Origin: Prochlorococcus sp. AG-363-B11
Lineage (GTDB): Bacteria > Cyanobacteriota > Cyanobacteriia > PCC-6307 > Cyanobiaceae
Direction of reading: 5' to 3'
Length of the DNA: 64,000 nt
Assembly (NCBI GenBank): GCA_003278425.1
Contig: QCFE01000006.1
Coordinates: 25,152 to 89,151 of the forward strand
Shown here in pieces: positions 10,064-22,073 of the stretch (position 1 is its first letter; each line of letters starts with the position of its first letter). Under the pieces are notes generated by a model. It worked only from the letters and a program-made list of their open reading frames with translations. It made no database searches and was not told the DNA's origin. A program made the position numbers and the translations under genes.

Positions 10064-10771
10064 TTGGCAACTGCTCTTATCACAGGAGCCTCTAGAGGGA
10101 TTGGCAAAGCCACGGCACAGGCTTTTGCAAAAGCAGGGTGGGATCTTCTGCTTATAGCCCGTTCGAGGGATCATCTCCAAACCCTTTCTGAAGAATTGAG
10201 AGCTTCAGGGGCTAGAGTTTTCTTCCAGTGCATAGATCTATCAGATCCCAATCAAATTTCTGGAGGAATAAAGAAACTACTTGGAAATGGCTTAGAGCCT
10301 TCAGTACTTATTAATAATGCTGGTGTTGCATGGACTGGTGAACTATCTGCGATGCCTTTAGATAAATGGAATTGGTTGATGCAAATAAATTTGACTAGCA
10401 TTTTTCAAATATGTTCAGTAATGGTTCCATTTATGAGAAAGAAAAAAGGTTTGATAATTAATGTCAGTAGTCATGCAGCAAGAAATTCTTTCTCTCAATG
10501 GGGAGCTTATTGTGTTAGCAAGGCTGCATTGGACAGGTTTACTAAATGCTTGGCTGAAGAAGAGAGAAATTTTGGTATTAGGGCTTGTACTCTTACTCTT
10601 GGATCTGTTAATAGCGATCTTTGGGAATCTGATTATGTTCAAAGCGATTTTGATCGTGAATCAATGCTTTCCTTAGATCAAGTGGCATCAGAGTTGCTTC
10701 ATATAGCGAGCCAGCCTGATTTTCAAGTTATTGAGGACGTCACATTAATGCCTTCTTCAGGTGCTTTCTGA
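10064..10771 (+). CDS. Short-chain dehydrogenase/reductase (SDR)
   Basis: The 235-residue protein is a classical NAD(P)-dependent SDR with TGASRGIGKATAQAFAKAGW at residues 7-26, NNAG near 85, the catalytic Ser in INVSSHAARNSFSQWG, and the YCVSK pair (Tyr and Lys) near 147. It starts with TTG behind a clear AAGGAGAT. It resembles 3-ketoacyl-ACP reductase, and its place after accA would fit a lipid role, but SDR substrates cannot be read from sequence. It is probably the last gene of the ADO-AAR-accA group. Confidence 0.88.
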   Translation: MATALITGASRGIGKATAQAFAKAGWDLLLIARSRDHLQTLSEELRASGARVFFQCIDLSDPNQISGGIKKLLGNGLEPSVLINNAGVAWTGELSAMPLDKWNWLMQINLTSIFQICSVMVPFMRKKKGLIINVSSHAARNSFSQWGAYCVSKAALDRFTKCLAEEERNFGIRACTLTLGSVNSDLWESDYVQSDFDRESMLSLDQVASELLHIASQPDFQVIEDVTLMPSSGAF

Positions 10772-10885
10772 TTTAACTTTTTTGATCTCAATTCAGCTCT
10801 TCTTAATGAAATCGAGTGATTCCTAAATAACTTTTGTCTTTAGAAGGAATTCTTAAAAATTCTTGTAAAGCATTAAATAGCAATT

Positions 10886-11569
10886 TTAAGAAAGTATCTC
10901 AGCTCTTTTTATTTTGCTCAAAAGAGCTTTTACTTTTTCCATATCTTTAATGCCAGGTTGAAGTTCTAATTTGCTAGAAGCATCTATCCCGTAAGGTTTG
11001 CTTGTAGATAAAATTTCTTTAATACAGGAATCAGATATCCCTCCAGCTAACCACCAAGGAACCTTGAACTTGAGATTGGTAAGCCATTCTACTGGCAGCC
11101 TATTCCCGGTACCTCCTAAACTGCTTTGACTCCAAGCGTCAAGGAGAATTGCATCGACTGAGGTTTGGTATCTTTCTGCCAAAACCAAGTCAGCTTTTTG
11201 GCAAATTTGTAATGCTTTCCACCATTGAATGTGCGGATATGACTTTTTCAATTCTTTGCAAAGTTCTGTTGATTCATTCCCGTGAAGTTGGATGACTGAT
11301 GGTGTGCCTTCCCCCTCTATTCCTGCACTAATTTCTTTAATGCCTAAGTTGGCTACAACCCAAACCCTTTTTATTGATGGAGCGCATTTAATCAATTCAT
11401 TAAATAGCTTGCGCCTTTTTTCTTCACAGAGGAAACGAGGTGAATTTTTTACTCCTATTACACCAATAGCATCTACGCCTAAGGATGCAATTTCTAGAGC
11501 CTGGTCAATTTTTGTGACCCCACAGATCTTTACAGTTGGTGATGCTTGAGTTTTCATAAACAAACTCAA
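10886..11569 (-). CDS. trpF: Phosphoribosylanthranilate isomerase
   Basis: This enzyme carries out the third step of tryptophan synthesis, an Amadori rearrangement on a TIM barrel. The 227-residue protein has the N-terminal KICGVTKIDQALEIA with the catalytic Cys, GVIGVKNSPRF near 40, LHGNES near 95, LLDAWSQSSLGGTGNRLPVEW with the catalytic Asp near 140, and LAGGISDSCIKEIL near 175. The true start may be the Met at residue 5. trpA lies about 33 kb away, so Trp genes are scattered, as is usual in these genomes. Confidence 0.95.
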   Translation of the reverse strand: MSLFMKTQASPTVKICGVTKIDQALEIASLGVDAIGVIGVKNSPRFLCEEKRRKLFNELIKCAPSIKRVWVVANLGIKEISAGIEGEGTPSVIQLHGNESTELCKELKKSYPHIQWWKALQICQKADLVLAERYQTSVDAILLDAWSQSSLGGTGNRLPVEWLTNLKFKVPWWLAGGISDSCIKEILSTSKPYGIDASSKLELQPGIKDMEKVKALLSKIKRAEILS

Positions 11570-11636
11570 TTAACTATTACCTTTATAGGATTGAAACAGC
11601 TACTTATCATCTTTTTCACTTATTTGGAGGAGGAAC

Positions 11637-12911
11637 TTGGACGGTATTGAGTTGATCAAGCTAAGAGGCATTTCGCTAAAGGTGCATCCAAGTTGGATGC
11701 TGATGCTCGTGATTTTTACCCGCGTATCACAAATCCAGTTCTCGAGAACATTCGAAGACCAATTCCCAACTTGGCAAGGTTGGTGTTTTGGATTATGTAC
11801 CTCTGTATGTCTATTGCTATCTGTCATTTTACGCGAGGTTGGTCACTCTTGGGCTGCTTTAAATGAAGGAGTAAAAGTATATGGAATCACCCTTTTTTCT
11901 TTTAGTGGGATTAAAAGTGTAGGTAAGCCAAGTTCAACAGCTATGAGCAATCTCAGAGTTGCTATAGCTGGACCAATTGTAAGTATTGCTATATCAATTT
12001 TTTGTTTAGGCTTAGCTAATTATGTGCTAGGGACAAGCCCGATACTTCAAAACATGTTAGTTCAAGTAGGGTTGATTAATTTACTGTTGGCAATTTTTAA
12101 TTTATTGCCAGGGTTACCTTTAGATGGCGGTGTCATTATTAAATCACTAGTTTGGCATTTTACTGGAAGTGAAAGGAAAGGCCATCGAGTAGCTACTGCT
12201 TCAGGACACTTTTTCTCTTTGGGGGTAATTGTTTTAGGTGTATTAACGTTAACTGTCCCAGGAGCATCTTTTTTAGCTCTATGTCTGATAATCCTTGGTT
12301 GGTTTGGGCTTACAGCAAGTAGATCTCAAGACCAAATAACAATTGTGCAGCAAACCTTATCTGAAGTCCTTGTTAAAGAAATTTCAAAAAGACGTTTTCG
12401 CATTCTTGAAGAAGATCAACCCTTGAAATGTTTAAGTGATTTGGGGTTGCTTTCTTCTGATGAGAATTACTCAGGAGAGTGGGTCTTATTATGCAGTGCT
12501 GGAAGATGGGTTGGATATATTACACCTCAATTTATTAAAGATGTACCTGCTAAACAATGGAATCAGTATTTATTGGCTGATTATAAAAAACCCCTTTCTG
12601 GTTTGCCTTCCATCAGTGAGAAAAGTCCTCTTTGGGGAGCAGTCTTAGCATTAGAAAAAGCAAAAGAACAAAGGATTTTAGTCTTTAATCTTGCGGGCTT
12701 ACCTTCTGGAACTATTGATAAAGTGGATCTCTCTGAAATTGTCTTGAAAAAACTTGGCCTTAAGCTACCAAAATCTATTTTGGATGAAGCAAGAAAAAAT
12801 AACATTTATCCCTTGGGGGTTTCTTTGGTGAGGATTGTTGAACTAATGATTTCTAATGGCTTGATTCAAAAATCTGATTTGCAAAAGTGGACTACTGATT
12901 CAAATAACTAA
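11637..12911 (+). CDS. Site-2-protease-like (M50) membrane protein with altered HEXXH
   Basis: This 424-residue multi-pass protein aligns by eye with cyanobacterial S2P-type zinc proteases: HPSWMLML near residue 17, GVKVYGITLFSFSG after the active-site helix, and the C-terminal ligand motif NLLPGLPLDGG at 155-165, intact. The zinc motif, normally HELGH, reads R66-E-V-G-H70, with Arg (CGC at 11832) replacing the first zinc-binding His. One transition from CAC would give this. Zinc binding and proteolysis are therefore doubtful. The soluble C-terminal half (about 240-424) may hold weak CBS-like units. The start is TTG at 11637 behind GGAGGAGG. Confidence 0.88.
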   Translation: MDGIELIKLRGISLKVHPSWMLMLVIFTRVSQIQFSRTFEDQFPTWQGWCFGLCTSVCLLLSVILREVGHSWAALNEGVKVYGITLFSFSGIKSVGKPSSTAMSNLRVAIAGPIVSIAISIFCLGLANYVLGTSPILQNMLVQVGLINLLLAIFNLLPGLPLDGGVIIKSLVWHFTGSERKGHRVATASGHFFSLGVIVLGVLTLTVPGASFLALCLIILGWFGLTASRSQDQITIVQQTLSEVLVKEISKRRFRILEEDQPLKCLSDLGLLSSDENYSGEWVLLCSAGRWVGYITPQFIKDVPAKQWNQYLLADYKKPLSGLPSISEKSPLWGAVLALEKAKEQRILVFNLAGLPSGTIDKVDLSEIVLKKLGLKLPKSILDEARKNNIYPLGVSLVRIVELMISNGLIQKSDLQKWTTDSNN

Positions 12912-13071
12912 CTGCCTCTCTTAAAGGGCTTTCTCCAAAACTCTGCTAAACAAAGAGTAAAAGTTGATTCTAGATGAGTCCAATTAATCAAAAATCAGAA
13001 TTCAATAATTATCTATTAATAGCTGAATAATTTAATTCGTATATAATTTAAAAGAGAAGCTATAGCTATTT

Positions 13072-13362
13072 TTGAAAATCTCTCTTTCTTATATCAATGG
13101 TTTTGCAGCAGCTGTTTTAGCTGCGAGCTCTATTCCTTTAGCTCAGGCAGAAACTATTAAATCTGATTCGATCAAGTCTGCTTCTATTAAATCTGAATTG
13201 ATCGAACAACAGGTTCATTTCGTTACGCCTACTGCTATAAGCCATTCATCAACTTGTAATTGCTTATCTTGCAGTATATTTGTTGATCCAAATTCTGTAG
13301 ATTGCTTTGAAACTAATGATAAAGATTTGGAAATAGATAAGATCTCTAAAATTGTCAGTTAA
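13072..13362 (+). CDS. Small secreted hypothetical protein
   Basis: I do not recognise this 96-residue protein. It starts with TTG, and the first 26 residues form a classic signal peptide ending in IPLAQA before ETI. The mature part begins with a short internal repeat (IKSDSIKSASIKSELI) and contains three Cys close together (STCNCLSCSIF), which could bind metal or form disulfides in the periplasm. It stands alone, with 160 bases upstream and 150 downstream. Confidence 0.6.
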   Translation: MKISLSYINGFAAAVLAASSIPLAQAETIKSDSIKSASIKSELIEQQVHFVTPTAISHSSTCNCLSCSIFVDPNSVDCFETNDKDLEIDKISKIVS

Positions 13363-13515
13363 CAAGCACTGTCTAGAGAAAAGCGGAAAAATTAACTAGA
13401 AAAGAATCATTAATGTTTTACGATTTATTAAACTTATCTGTGTTTCCCTACCCCTACTTGTGTTCTTATTTTTGTAAATTGAAAAAACCAGTAATTGATT
13501 AGATAGAAAAACTAT

Positions 13516-14295
13516 TTAGTTATCTAAATTAGATAAGTTCACAAAGTAGTTCTTTGAATTCTGATAAATATTAGTCAATTCATTTGCTTCTAATTCTTTC
13601 TCTACCCAATTGAGTTTTGACCAATAAGAAATTAAATGCTTAGTTAAGCAGTCTATAAGTCCATTCCTAGGAACATTACTTGGAGCAGGTTTTGGAGGAG
13701 GAGAATTAAATACATCTCTCCAAAGCTTGTTTGGAGGATCTAAAAGGATCTCTCCATGCTGCAATAAGCTTCCATCTCTCCAGTATTGAGCGCTCCCAAT
13801 TCTTTTATTTCCTTGATTATCGATCAAGTCGGCAACGCTAGAACTTGAAAAACAATTTCCAGTTGGTGGAATAGATTTGATTGCACCAAATTTTAAAGGA
13901 TGATTAAGAGCTGAGAAACTTTCTATTAGCCACTGACTTGCCTCAAAATATGCTTGGCGTTTTTTCCTTGGGGGTGATTGCCATGCCATGGAATAAGTTA
14001 GCCCTCCTGAGTGAAGCACTGCGCTTCCGCCACTTGGTCTACGAACTATATTGATTTTGTTTTTCTTCACTAACTCGACCCATTGCTGAGGAATCTTTTT
14101 CTGATGATGTCCGATCGATAGCCATATTCCTTCCCACTTGTAAAAACGAACTGACATTGATATGTCAGTTCGTTTTTTAATATTTTCAAGCATCATTTCA
14201 TCACAAGCCATTTGGAAAAAACCATTAAATGATTCTGAGTTAATGATCTGACCAGTTTTTTCTAGCCCGTTAGTAATGTATTTACCTTTATTCAT
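13516..14295 (-). CDS. Lipoate-protein ligase A family protein
   Basis: The 259-residue protein has the biotin/lipoate ligase fold signatures RRPSGGSAVLHSGGLTYSMA near residue 85, VRFYKWEGIWLSIGHHQ near 50 and RIGSAQYWRDGSLLQHGEIL near 165. LplA enzymes attach lipoate (or octanoate) to E2 and H proteins. The usual catalytic Lys may be the one in NQGNKRIGSAQ, which fits LplA or LipM better than LipB. It is divergent from psaM. Confidence 0.85.
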   Translation of the reverse strand: MNKGKYITNGLEKTGQIINSESFNGFFQMACDEMMLENIKKRTDISMSVRFYKWEGIWLSIGHHQKKIPQQWVELVKKNKINIVRRPSGGSAVLHSGGLTYSMAWQSPPRKKRQAYFEASQWLIESFSALNHPLKFGAIKSIPPTGNCFSSSSVADLIDNQGNKRIGSAQYWRDGSLLQHGEILLDPPNKLWRDVFNSPPPKPAPSNVPRNGLIDCLTKHLISYWSKLNWVEKELEANELTNIYQNSKNYFVNLSNLDN

Positions 14296-14441
14296 CTCGA
14301 AGACCTTAGTAAAAACCTTATAGAGGGACGTGGTTTTATGTTCGGATTTATCTGAAAGTGCATTAATCCATGACAGGGTTTTGCGATTGTCCCCATTTTT
14401 GATGATTTAAGTTGAGAATATATAAAGTTATTATGCTTTTC

Positions 14442-14546
14442 ATGGCGACCTCAACCACTATTGATCTTGCTGGCCTTTGTTTAGTGGTGGTAATGCATGC
14501 AGGAATCTTAGCTTTGAGATTAGGCATTAGTCTAAAAAGAGCTTAA
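14442..14546 (+). CDS. psaM: Photosystem I reaction centre subunit XII
   Basis: This 34-residue peptide was read directly from the sequence: it begins MATSTTIDLAGLC and ends LRLGISLKRA, with one membrane helix centred on VVVMHAGILA. Length, the single helix and the ALRLGISL ending match PsaM, which helps trimer and monomer packing in photosystem I. The neighbourhood (lplA-like on one side, por and chlLBN on the other) is where I expect psaM in Prochlorococcus. An upstream in-frame ATG at 14433 would add three residues; 14442 gives the family length. Confidence 0.82.
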   Translation: MATSTTIDLAGLCLVVVMHAGILALRLGISLKRA

Positions 14547-14613
14547 AGACACTTTTTGCTGGCATTTTGCTCTTTTTTAAGGTACAAGCAGGTTAGGAGT
14601 ATCTTTTGATTTT

Positions 14614-15036
14614 TTGCCACCTCAGGTACTAATTAACGAAGAAGTAAATCAACCTGTACCAGGTCTTAGATCTGTTACAGGGTATTCACATAACAATATT
14701 TCTTCTACATCAGAAAAAGTAGCTGCTTTTTCTAGAGCTTCGGAGTTTCAACTGCAAGAGGAGCAACGAGAGTTAACTTATGCGTTAATATCACTTTTTA
14801 TAAAGTCAGGGTTATTTGTAATAGCAATGGCAAGTTTTTTTAATTTGGGAATTGCTTCACATCAAAGAATAAATCGTAATAACGAAATTAAATCAGTGCT
14901 TAATTCAGAGACTGAAAAACTAGCAAGGTTGCATATAAGGTTTGATAGTTTGTTCTCTATAGGAGGGAAGGGACGTTTAATGGAAGAACAAGATCAGTGG
15001 ATAGCTCCTAAAAGCAGGAGAATAATTTGGCGATAA
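14614..15036 (+). CDS. Conserved membrane-anchored protein with coiled coil
   Basis: This 140-residue protein has a soluble N-terminus, one strong membrane helix (about residues 67-87, LISLFIKSGLFVIAMASFF) and a helical, charged stretch after it (RINRNNEIKSVLNSETEKLARLH) that could form a short coiled coil, then a conserved-looking tail QWIAPKSRRIIWR. This topology recalls septum proteins such as FtsL/DivIC, but I see nothing decisive. It starts at TTG 14614 with AGGAG about 14 bases upstream. It lies between psaM and por and is probably a picocyanobacterial core gene of unknown job. Confidence 0.7.
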   Translation: MPPQVLINEEVNQPVPGLRSVTGYSHNNISSTSEKVAAFSRASEFQLQEEQRELTYALISLFIKSGLFVIAMASFFNLGIASHQRINRNNEIKSVLNSETEKLARLHIRFDSLFSIGGKGRLMEEQDQWIAPKSRRIIWR

Positions 15037-15107
15037 GAACCCTCTTGAAATGACTTTGATCTTGGAGGTATTAGAATGTGGGGTAATGAGATGTTAATGA
15101 ATCAGAT

Positions 15108-16121
15108 ATGTCTTCATTTCAATCTGCACCTGGAACTGTCCTTATAACTGGAACTACATCTGGTGTTGGTTTGCATGCAACCAAAGCTTTGATTGATCTT
15201 GGTTGGAAAGTTATCACAGCCAATAGATCCCCTCTTAAGGCTGAAGATGCTGCGGTTAAACTAGGACTCCCCTTTAAATGTCCAAACCAATTAGAACATA
15301 TTTATTTAGATCTCTCTGATTTAAATAGTGTTCGAGAGGGAGTTAAAAACCTTCTAGATTCTTTGGAAGGGTCTTTGGATGCTTTGGTTTGCAATGCTGC
15401 AGTTTATATGCCAAGGCTTGCCAAGCCTCAGAGATCAGCTCAAGGGTATGAGTTGTCAATGGCAACAAATCATTTTGGCCATTTTCTTTTGATTCAACTT
15501 TTATTGGAAACCCTCAGTAATTCAAAGCGACCTGTTTGGCAAGGGAGATCTTGGGGCGTCGAATCTTCAAGGTTAGTTATGTTAGGAACAGTAACGGCTA
15601 ACTATAAAGAGCTTGGTGGAAAAATCCCAATACCTGCGCCGGCTGACTTAGGAGATTTATCTGGGTTTAAGCAGGGCTTTACTCATCCTATTTCTATGGC
15701 AAGTGGTAAACGTTTTAAGCCTGGGAAAGCTTATAAAGACAGCAAACTTTGCAATATGATTACTATTCAAGAACTTAATAGAAGATTTAAGGACTCGTCG
15801 GTTGTTTTTAGTTCTCTTTATCCTGGTTGTGTTGCCAAAACTAAGTTGTTTAGGAATACTCCGAAAATTTTTCAATGGCTTTTCCCTTTATTTCAAAGGT
15901 TTATAACAGGTGGTTTCGTTAGTGAAGCTTTAGCTGGTAAAAGAGTTGCTCAGGTTGTTTCCAGCCCAGAGTTCGGCGTCTCTGGAGTTCACTGGAGCTG
16001 GGGAAATAGGCAAAAGAAGGACGGAGAACAATTCTCTCAGAAATTATCTGAACGAATTACTGATCCTTTAACTGCTAAGAATGTTTGGGACTTCTCTTTG
16101 AGGCTTGTTGAATTTAATTAA
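15108..16121 (+). CDS. por: Light-dependent protochlorophyllide oxidoreductase
   Basis: This SDR enzyme reduces protochlorophyllide to chlorophyllide with NADPH in light. The 337-residue protein has the nucleotide motif [15 protein letters not shown] at residue 14, [10 protein letters not shown] near 95, [15 protein letters not shown] near 115, and the catalytic pair in [11 protein letters not shown] near 205 (Tyr and Lys). LPOR-specific features are the long insert before the YKDSK motif and the C-terminal [11 protein letters not shown]. It converges with chlL (22 bases between the stops), so the light and dark enzymes are encoded next to each other on opposite strands. Confidence 0.96.
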   Translation: MSSFQSAPGTVLITGTTSGVGLHATKALIDLGWKVITANRSPLKAEDAAVKLGLPFKCPNQLEHIYLDLSDLNSVREGVKNLLDSLEGSLDALVCNAAVYMPRLAKPQRSAQGYELSMATNHFGHFLLIQLLLETLSNSKRPVWQGRSWGVESSRLVMLGTVTANYKELGGKIPIPAPADLGDLSGFKQGFTHPISMASGKRFKPGKAYKDSKLCNMITIQELNRRFKDSSVVFSSLYPGCVAKTKLFRNTPKIFQWLFPLFQRFITGGFVSEALAGKRVAQVVSSPEFGVSGVHWSWGNRQKKDGEQFSQKLSERITDPLTAKNVWDFSLRLVEFN

Positions 16122-16143
16122 ATTAGTTCAAATTAATTAAATT

Positions 16144-17046
<903 letters not shown>

Positions 17047-17220
17047 CTAATTCAAAGAGTTATTTTTATATTCAAGCAGGAATATCATTGGTTAGTAAAT
17101 GTTTAGTTAATTAGATACAAAGTAGGTTTTAAAAGAGTTTTGATATCTACACATTTTGAAGGTCAAAAACAGCAAATAGGACTAAATACTCATACCTAAG
17201 CATTGATTCTGCGGCATAAT

Positions 17221-18813
17221 TTATGCTCCAAAATGAGCTTTAGCATCTAGCATAGTCTCTCCATCAATTGCTTTGCAGCCATTGTCGCGGGCATATTTTT
17301 CAGTATTTCTTCGAACTTTTCCTCTTACAAAGAATGGGATTTTAGCTAATTCAGATTTCCCATCGGAAGTCCAATGAAGGGAGTCGCTTTTTCCTAATTG
17401 ATTATTTGAACTGTTATTGATCTCTTTTGTTAAAGCTTCGTCTTCTTTAGAATGACTCCCTAGATGGCCTAAATGACTCTGGTGCCCATCTGTAAATTCA
17501 AAATCATGCTTAAACATTCCAATTAGATGCTCTTCTAATCCCATCATCAAGGGGTGCACCCAGTCGTCGAAAATCACGTTTGCTCCTTCCCACCCCATTT
17601 GTGGGCTATAGCGAGCAGGAACATCTTGAACGTGCATAGGTGTGCTGATTACTGCACATGGAATACCAAGCCGCTTAGCACTATGCCTCTCCATCTGAGT
17701 TCCTAAAACTAATTCAGGTGCGGAATTTTTTATAGCTTCTTCTACTTCGAGATAGTCGTTTGTGATTAATGCTTCTAGACCTAGCTCTTTTGCTGCAGAA
17801 CGAACTTTACGGGCCATTTCTCTGCTGTACGTCCCTATCCCTATAACTTTAAAACCAAGCTCTTCATTAGCAATTCTTGCAGCAGCAAGAGCGTGAGTAC
17901 CGTCTCCAAAAATAAAAACTCTCTTTCCAGTTAAGTAGTTCGAGTCAACTGATTTTGAATACCAAGGCATTTTGGACTGGTTTTCCTTATTGATTAAGCT
18001 TGAAGGTTCTAGATCTAATAACTTATGAAGTTCTTCTAGGAATTCCTTTGTTGCGTTTACTCCAATTGGGATTGTTTTAGTGAATGGAATTTTGAAATTT
18101 CGTTCTAGCCAAATACATGTAGATTCTGCTATTTCTGGATATAGGCAAACATTTGCATCGGCTTTTGGAAGTCTAATGAGATCACTTGGTGCAGCACCTA
18201 GGGGAGCTATTACATTTACGTCAATTCCACTCTCGCCAAGGATTTTTTGTATTTCTAAAACATCATCTCTACATCTGAAGCCAAGCAAGGAGGGACCTAA
18301 TAAATTTACTCTTGGTCTCCTACCCTCTTCTTTCCATGAAATTTGAGGTTCATTTGTATGATCTTCGGCAAGATCTTTTAAAAGACCTCTAATTAATTGA
18401 TAAAACGTCTCAGATGCGCCCCAATTTTCTTTTTTGCTATATGCAGGGAGCTCTAAACTGATAATAGGTAAATTAAGTCCCATCCCCTTCGCTAGAGAAC
18501 CTGGTTGATCTTGAATTAATTCAGCAGTACAACTTTCTCCTACTAATAAAGCTTCAGGTTTAAAACGTTCTACAGCTTCACTGATGTGTCCTTTGACTAG
18601 TTCTGCAGTATCTCCACCAAGGTCTCTTGCTTGAAAAGTTGTATAAGTTACAGGTGGTCTAGTCCCTCTTCTCTCAATCATTGTGAAAAGAAGGTCTGCA
18701 TATGTATCCCCTTGGGGCGCATGCAAAACATAATGAAGACCTTTCATCGAGGTTGCAATTCTCATTGCACCTATATGAGGAGGCCCTTCATATGTCCAAA
18801 GTGTTAGTTCCAT
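17221..18813 (-). CDS. chlB: Dark-operative protochlorophyllide reductase subunit B
   Basis: ChlB forms the NB catalytic heterotetramer and supplies an Asp ligand to the NB cluster. The 530-residue protein starts [18 protein letters not shown], a family hallmark, with [15 protein letters not shown] near 95, [17 protein letters not shown] near 300 and the C-terminal [20 protein letters not shown] plus VRRNTEKYA. Between them (about residues 435-470) is a linker rich in Ser, Asn and His that is lower in complexity than the core. It starts three bases after chlN ends, so it is translationally close to it. Confidence 0.97.
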   Translation of the reverse strand: MELTLWTYEGPPHIGAMRIATSMKGLHYVLHAPQGDTYADLLFTMIERRGTRPPVTYTTFQARDLGGDTAELVKGHISEAVERFKPEALLVGESCTAELIQDQPGSLAKGMGLNLPIISLELPAYSKKENWGASETFYQLIRGLLKDLAEDHTNEPQISWKEEGRRPRVNLLGPSLLGFRCRDDVLEIQKILGESGIDVNVIAPLGAAPSDLIRLPKADANVCLYPEIAESTCIWLERNFKIPFTKTIPIGVNATKEFLEELHKLLDLEPSSLINKENQSKMPWYSKSVDSNYLTGKRVFIFGDGTHALAAARIANEELGFKVIGIGTYSREMARKVRSAAKELGLEALITNDYLEVEEAIKNSAPELVLGTQMERHSAKRLGIPCAVISTPMHVQDVPARYSPQMGWEGANVIFDDWVHPLMMGLEEHLIGMFKHDFEFTDGHQSHLGHLGSHSKEDEALTKEINNSSNNQLGKSDSLHWTSDGKSELAKIPFFVRGKVRRNTEKYARDNGCKAIDGETMLDAKAHFGA

Positions 18814-18816
18814 GAG

Positions 18817-20085
<1,269 letters not shown>

Positions 20086-20233
20086 TTAAGTTCTATCTTT
20101 AAATTGCATCGATTAACGGAAAGATGCAATTACTAACAGGAAAAATTCGGAATTCAATATATATTTTGTTGCTTTTTATTATGACTGCTGTAAATAGTTC
20201 ATTAGATTCTTGTTCGTGGGAACTTCTTTAAAG

Positions 20234-20605
20234 CTAATTTCTCCAGTAAGAAGATTCTTTCTCCTCGCTCTTAGAGAGTTTCCATACATTTCTACTTATC
20301 CTTTTAGCTACTAGACCTCCTCTTTCTGTTTTGGAAGAGCCAGGGCGAGCACCAAGTAGATATGCAACTTCAGTAGTACTCAATGGAGCGCCAGTTTCTA
20401 TTGATAAGGCGATGAGTTCGAGACGTTGGCGAAGAGCATTTAAATCAAACTTTCCTTCATTTTCTTCAACTAATCTTAATCTAGATGTTCCATCTCGAGA
20501 AATTCTTTGCATCATTCCTAAACCAACTAGACCAAGAGCTTGTTCAGGGTTCAAGTCGCTTGGTATGGCTTGGGAATAGTTTATTTGTTTTTGGGAAGCA
20601 GGCAT
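20234..20605 (-). CDS. Conserved hypothetical protein
   Basis: I do not recognise a named family. The 123-residue protein is soluble, with LNPEQALGLVGLGMMQRISRD near residue 20, LRQRLELIALSIETGAPLS near 60, and a basic C-terminal half TTEVAYLLGARPGSSKTERG then VAKRISRNVWKLSK. The TEVAYLLGARPGS part reads like a helix-turn-helix and the tail is positively charged, so DNA or RNA binding is possible. It lies between chlN and csoS1D, divergent from the latter. Confidence 0.72.
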   Translation of the reverse strand: MPASQKQINYSQAIPSDLNPEQALGLVGLGMMQRISRDGTSRLRLVEENEGKFDLNALRQRLELIALSIETGAPLSTTEVAYLLGARPGSSKTERGGLVAKRISRNVWKLSKSEEKESSYWRN

Positions 20606-20703
20606 CTTTTTATACTGTATTCCCTTGAAGGTATCGGTTCAAATTTAAGCTTGCAAGACTTTTTATTAGCTAAAAAGACAATCTTTCAGGTAGTATCCCC
20701 GGA

Positions 20704-21474
20704 ATGAACGCTCTTTCTAACTATAAGAATGGTGAGAGACGACTCTCTGGGGGGTCGCTTGTAACAGGTTCTGAGGTTGGCCCTCAGGCTGGGGCAAGTT
20801 GCGTTATTACTACTGATTCAGAGAAATCTCTCGTATCTCGTCAGGCTAGTCATGTTCAGCAAATTGAGTTAAGAAGTTACGTATTTTTAGATTCTTTGCA
20901 GCCCCAATTGGCTGCATATATGGGCACAGTTAGCCAAGGTTTTCTCCCTATACCTGGAGATGCTTGCCTTTGGATGGAGGTCTCTCCTGGAATGGCGGTT
21001 CACAGAGTCACTGATATTGCGCTAAAGGCTAGTAATGTCCGCTTAGGGCAGATGGTTGTAGAAAGAGCCTTTGGTTCTTTGGCGTTATATCATCGTGATC
21101 AAAGTACAGTCCTTCATTCAGGAGATGTTGTACTTGATGCTATTGGAAGTAGTGTAAGTAGACGTACTAAGCCGCAAGTAAGCTGGACTGAAGTGATCCG
21201 AGCAATTACACCAGACCATGCTGTTTTAATTAATCGTCAAAACCGCAGAGGTTCTATGATTCAATCTGGCATGAGTATGTTTATTCTTGAAACCGAACCA
21301 GCTGGATATGTCTTAGTGGCAGCAAATGAAGCTGAAAAAGCTTCTAATATTACTGTTGTTGATGTTAAGGGAGTTGGTGCTTTTGGACGTTTAACTCTTG
21401 CCGGTCGTGAAGGGGATGTTGAAGAGGCAGCAGCAGCAGCAATGAGATCAATTGATCAGATTAATCGCCAATAA
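20704..21474 (+). CDS. csoS1D: Carboxysome shell protein CsoS1D (tandem BMC pseudohexamer)
   Basis: The 256-residue protein has a variable N-terminus (about 1-50) and then two circularly permuted BMC domains (about 52-150 and 155-256). In the family three chains make a pseudohexamer whose large central pore can be gated, and two rings stack. Recognisable parts are [40 protein letters not shown] and the echo [19 protein letters not shown]. It is encoded 0.9 kb upstream of csoS1 with rdgB inserted on the opposite strand, the position it has in Prochlorococcus. Confidence 0.9.
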   Translation: MNALSNYKNGERRLSGGSLVTGSEVGPQAGASCVITTDSEKSLVSRQASHVQQIELRSYVFLDSLQPQLAAYMGTVSQGFLPIPGDACLWMEVSPGMAVHRVTDIALKASNVRLGQMVVERAFGSLALYHRDQSTVLHSGDVVLDAIGSSVSRRTKPQVSWTEVIRAITPDHAVLINRQNRRGSMIQSGMSMFILETEPAGYVLVAANEAEKASNITVVDVKGVGAFGRLTLAGREGDVEEAAAAAMRSIDQINRQ

Positions 21475-21488
21475 TAAATTCTTAATTT

Positions 21489-22073
21489 CTATTTGAGACC
21501 TAGTTCTTTTAGAAGATAAGGTGCCAAGGCACGCGCTGCCTTCCCTCTGCTACCAAGCCTTGTCAATTGCTCTTGACTGAGTTCACCATAAGTACAGTTT
21601 GCTTCGCGTACCCAGAATAGAGATTCAAACTCTCCTTGAGGATATGAAGGCTTTCTTAAAATTTCTCCCCAACAAGTGCCTTCTGCGTCGTAAATGTGAC
21701 TTCCCTTAGGGTCACATAGCACCATTACGCTACGGAATTTTGCACTACGGTAAGGAGTGTCAGCTAGTTGCTTGAGAAGCTTCTTAAGTTTTTCTTCGCT
21801 ATTTTTTGCAAATCGAGCTGAATAGATACCTGGAGCTCCCTGAAGTGCGTCAACTTCCAGGCCTGAGTCGTCTGCAATTGTCCAAGTTTTGGTTAACTGT
21901 GCTACTGTCTTGGCTTTTAAAATGGCATTTTCTATATAGGTTGAGCCAGTCTCTTCAACTGAGAGATTATCGGGTTGACGTTGAATCTTAATAGGTAGAG
22001 GGCCTAGCATTGCCTCAATCTCAGCAACTTTTCTAGGGTTTCCACTAGCAATAGTTAGTAGTGGTTTTTTCAA
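21489..22073 (-). CDS. rdgB: RdgB/HAM1 family non-canonical purine NTP pyrophosphatase
   Basis: This enzyme hydrolyses XTP, ITP and dITP to monophosphates and so keeps deaminated purines out of nucleic acids. The 194-residue protein has the substrate-binding start TIASGNPRKVAEIEAMLGP, ADDSGLEVDALQGAPGIYSARFA near residue 67 (with metal-binding Asp), and the C-terminal SRGKAARALAPYLL. The FESLFWV and CTYGELSQEQ region near 150 also fits. It sits opposite in direction inside the carboxysome locus, converging with csoS1D. Confidence 0.94.
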   Translation of the reverse strand: MKKPLLTIASGNPRKVAEIEAMLGPLPIKIQRQPDNLSVEETGSTYIENAILKAKTVAQLTKTWTIADDSGLEVDALQGAPGIYSARFAKNSEEKLKKLLKQLADTPYRSAKFRSVMVLCDPKGSHIYDAEGTCWGEILRKPSYPQGEFESLFWVREANCTYGELSQEQLTRLGSRGKAARALAPYLLKELGLK

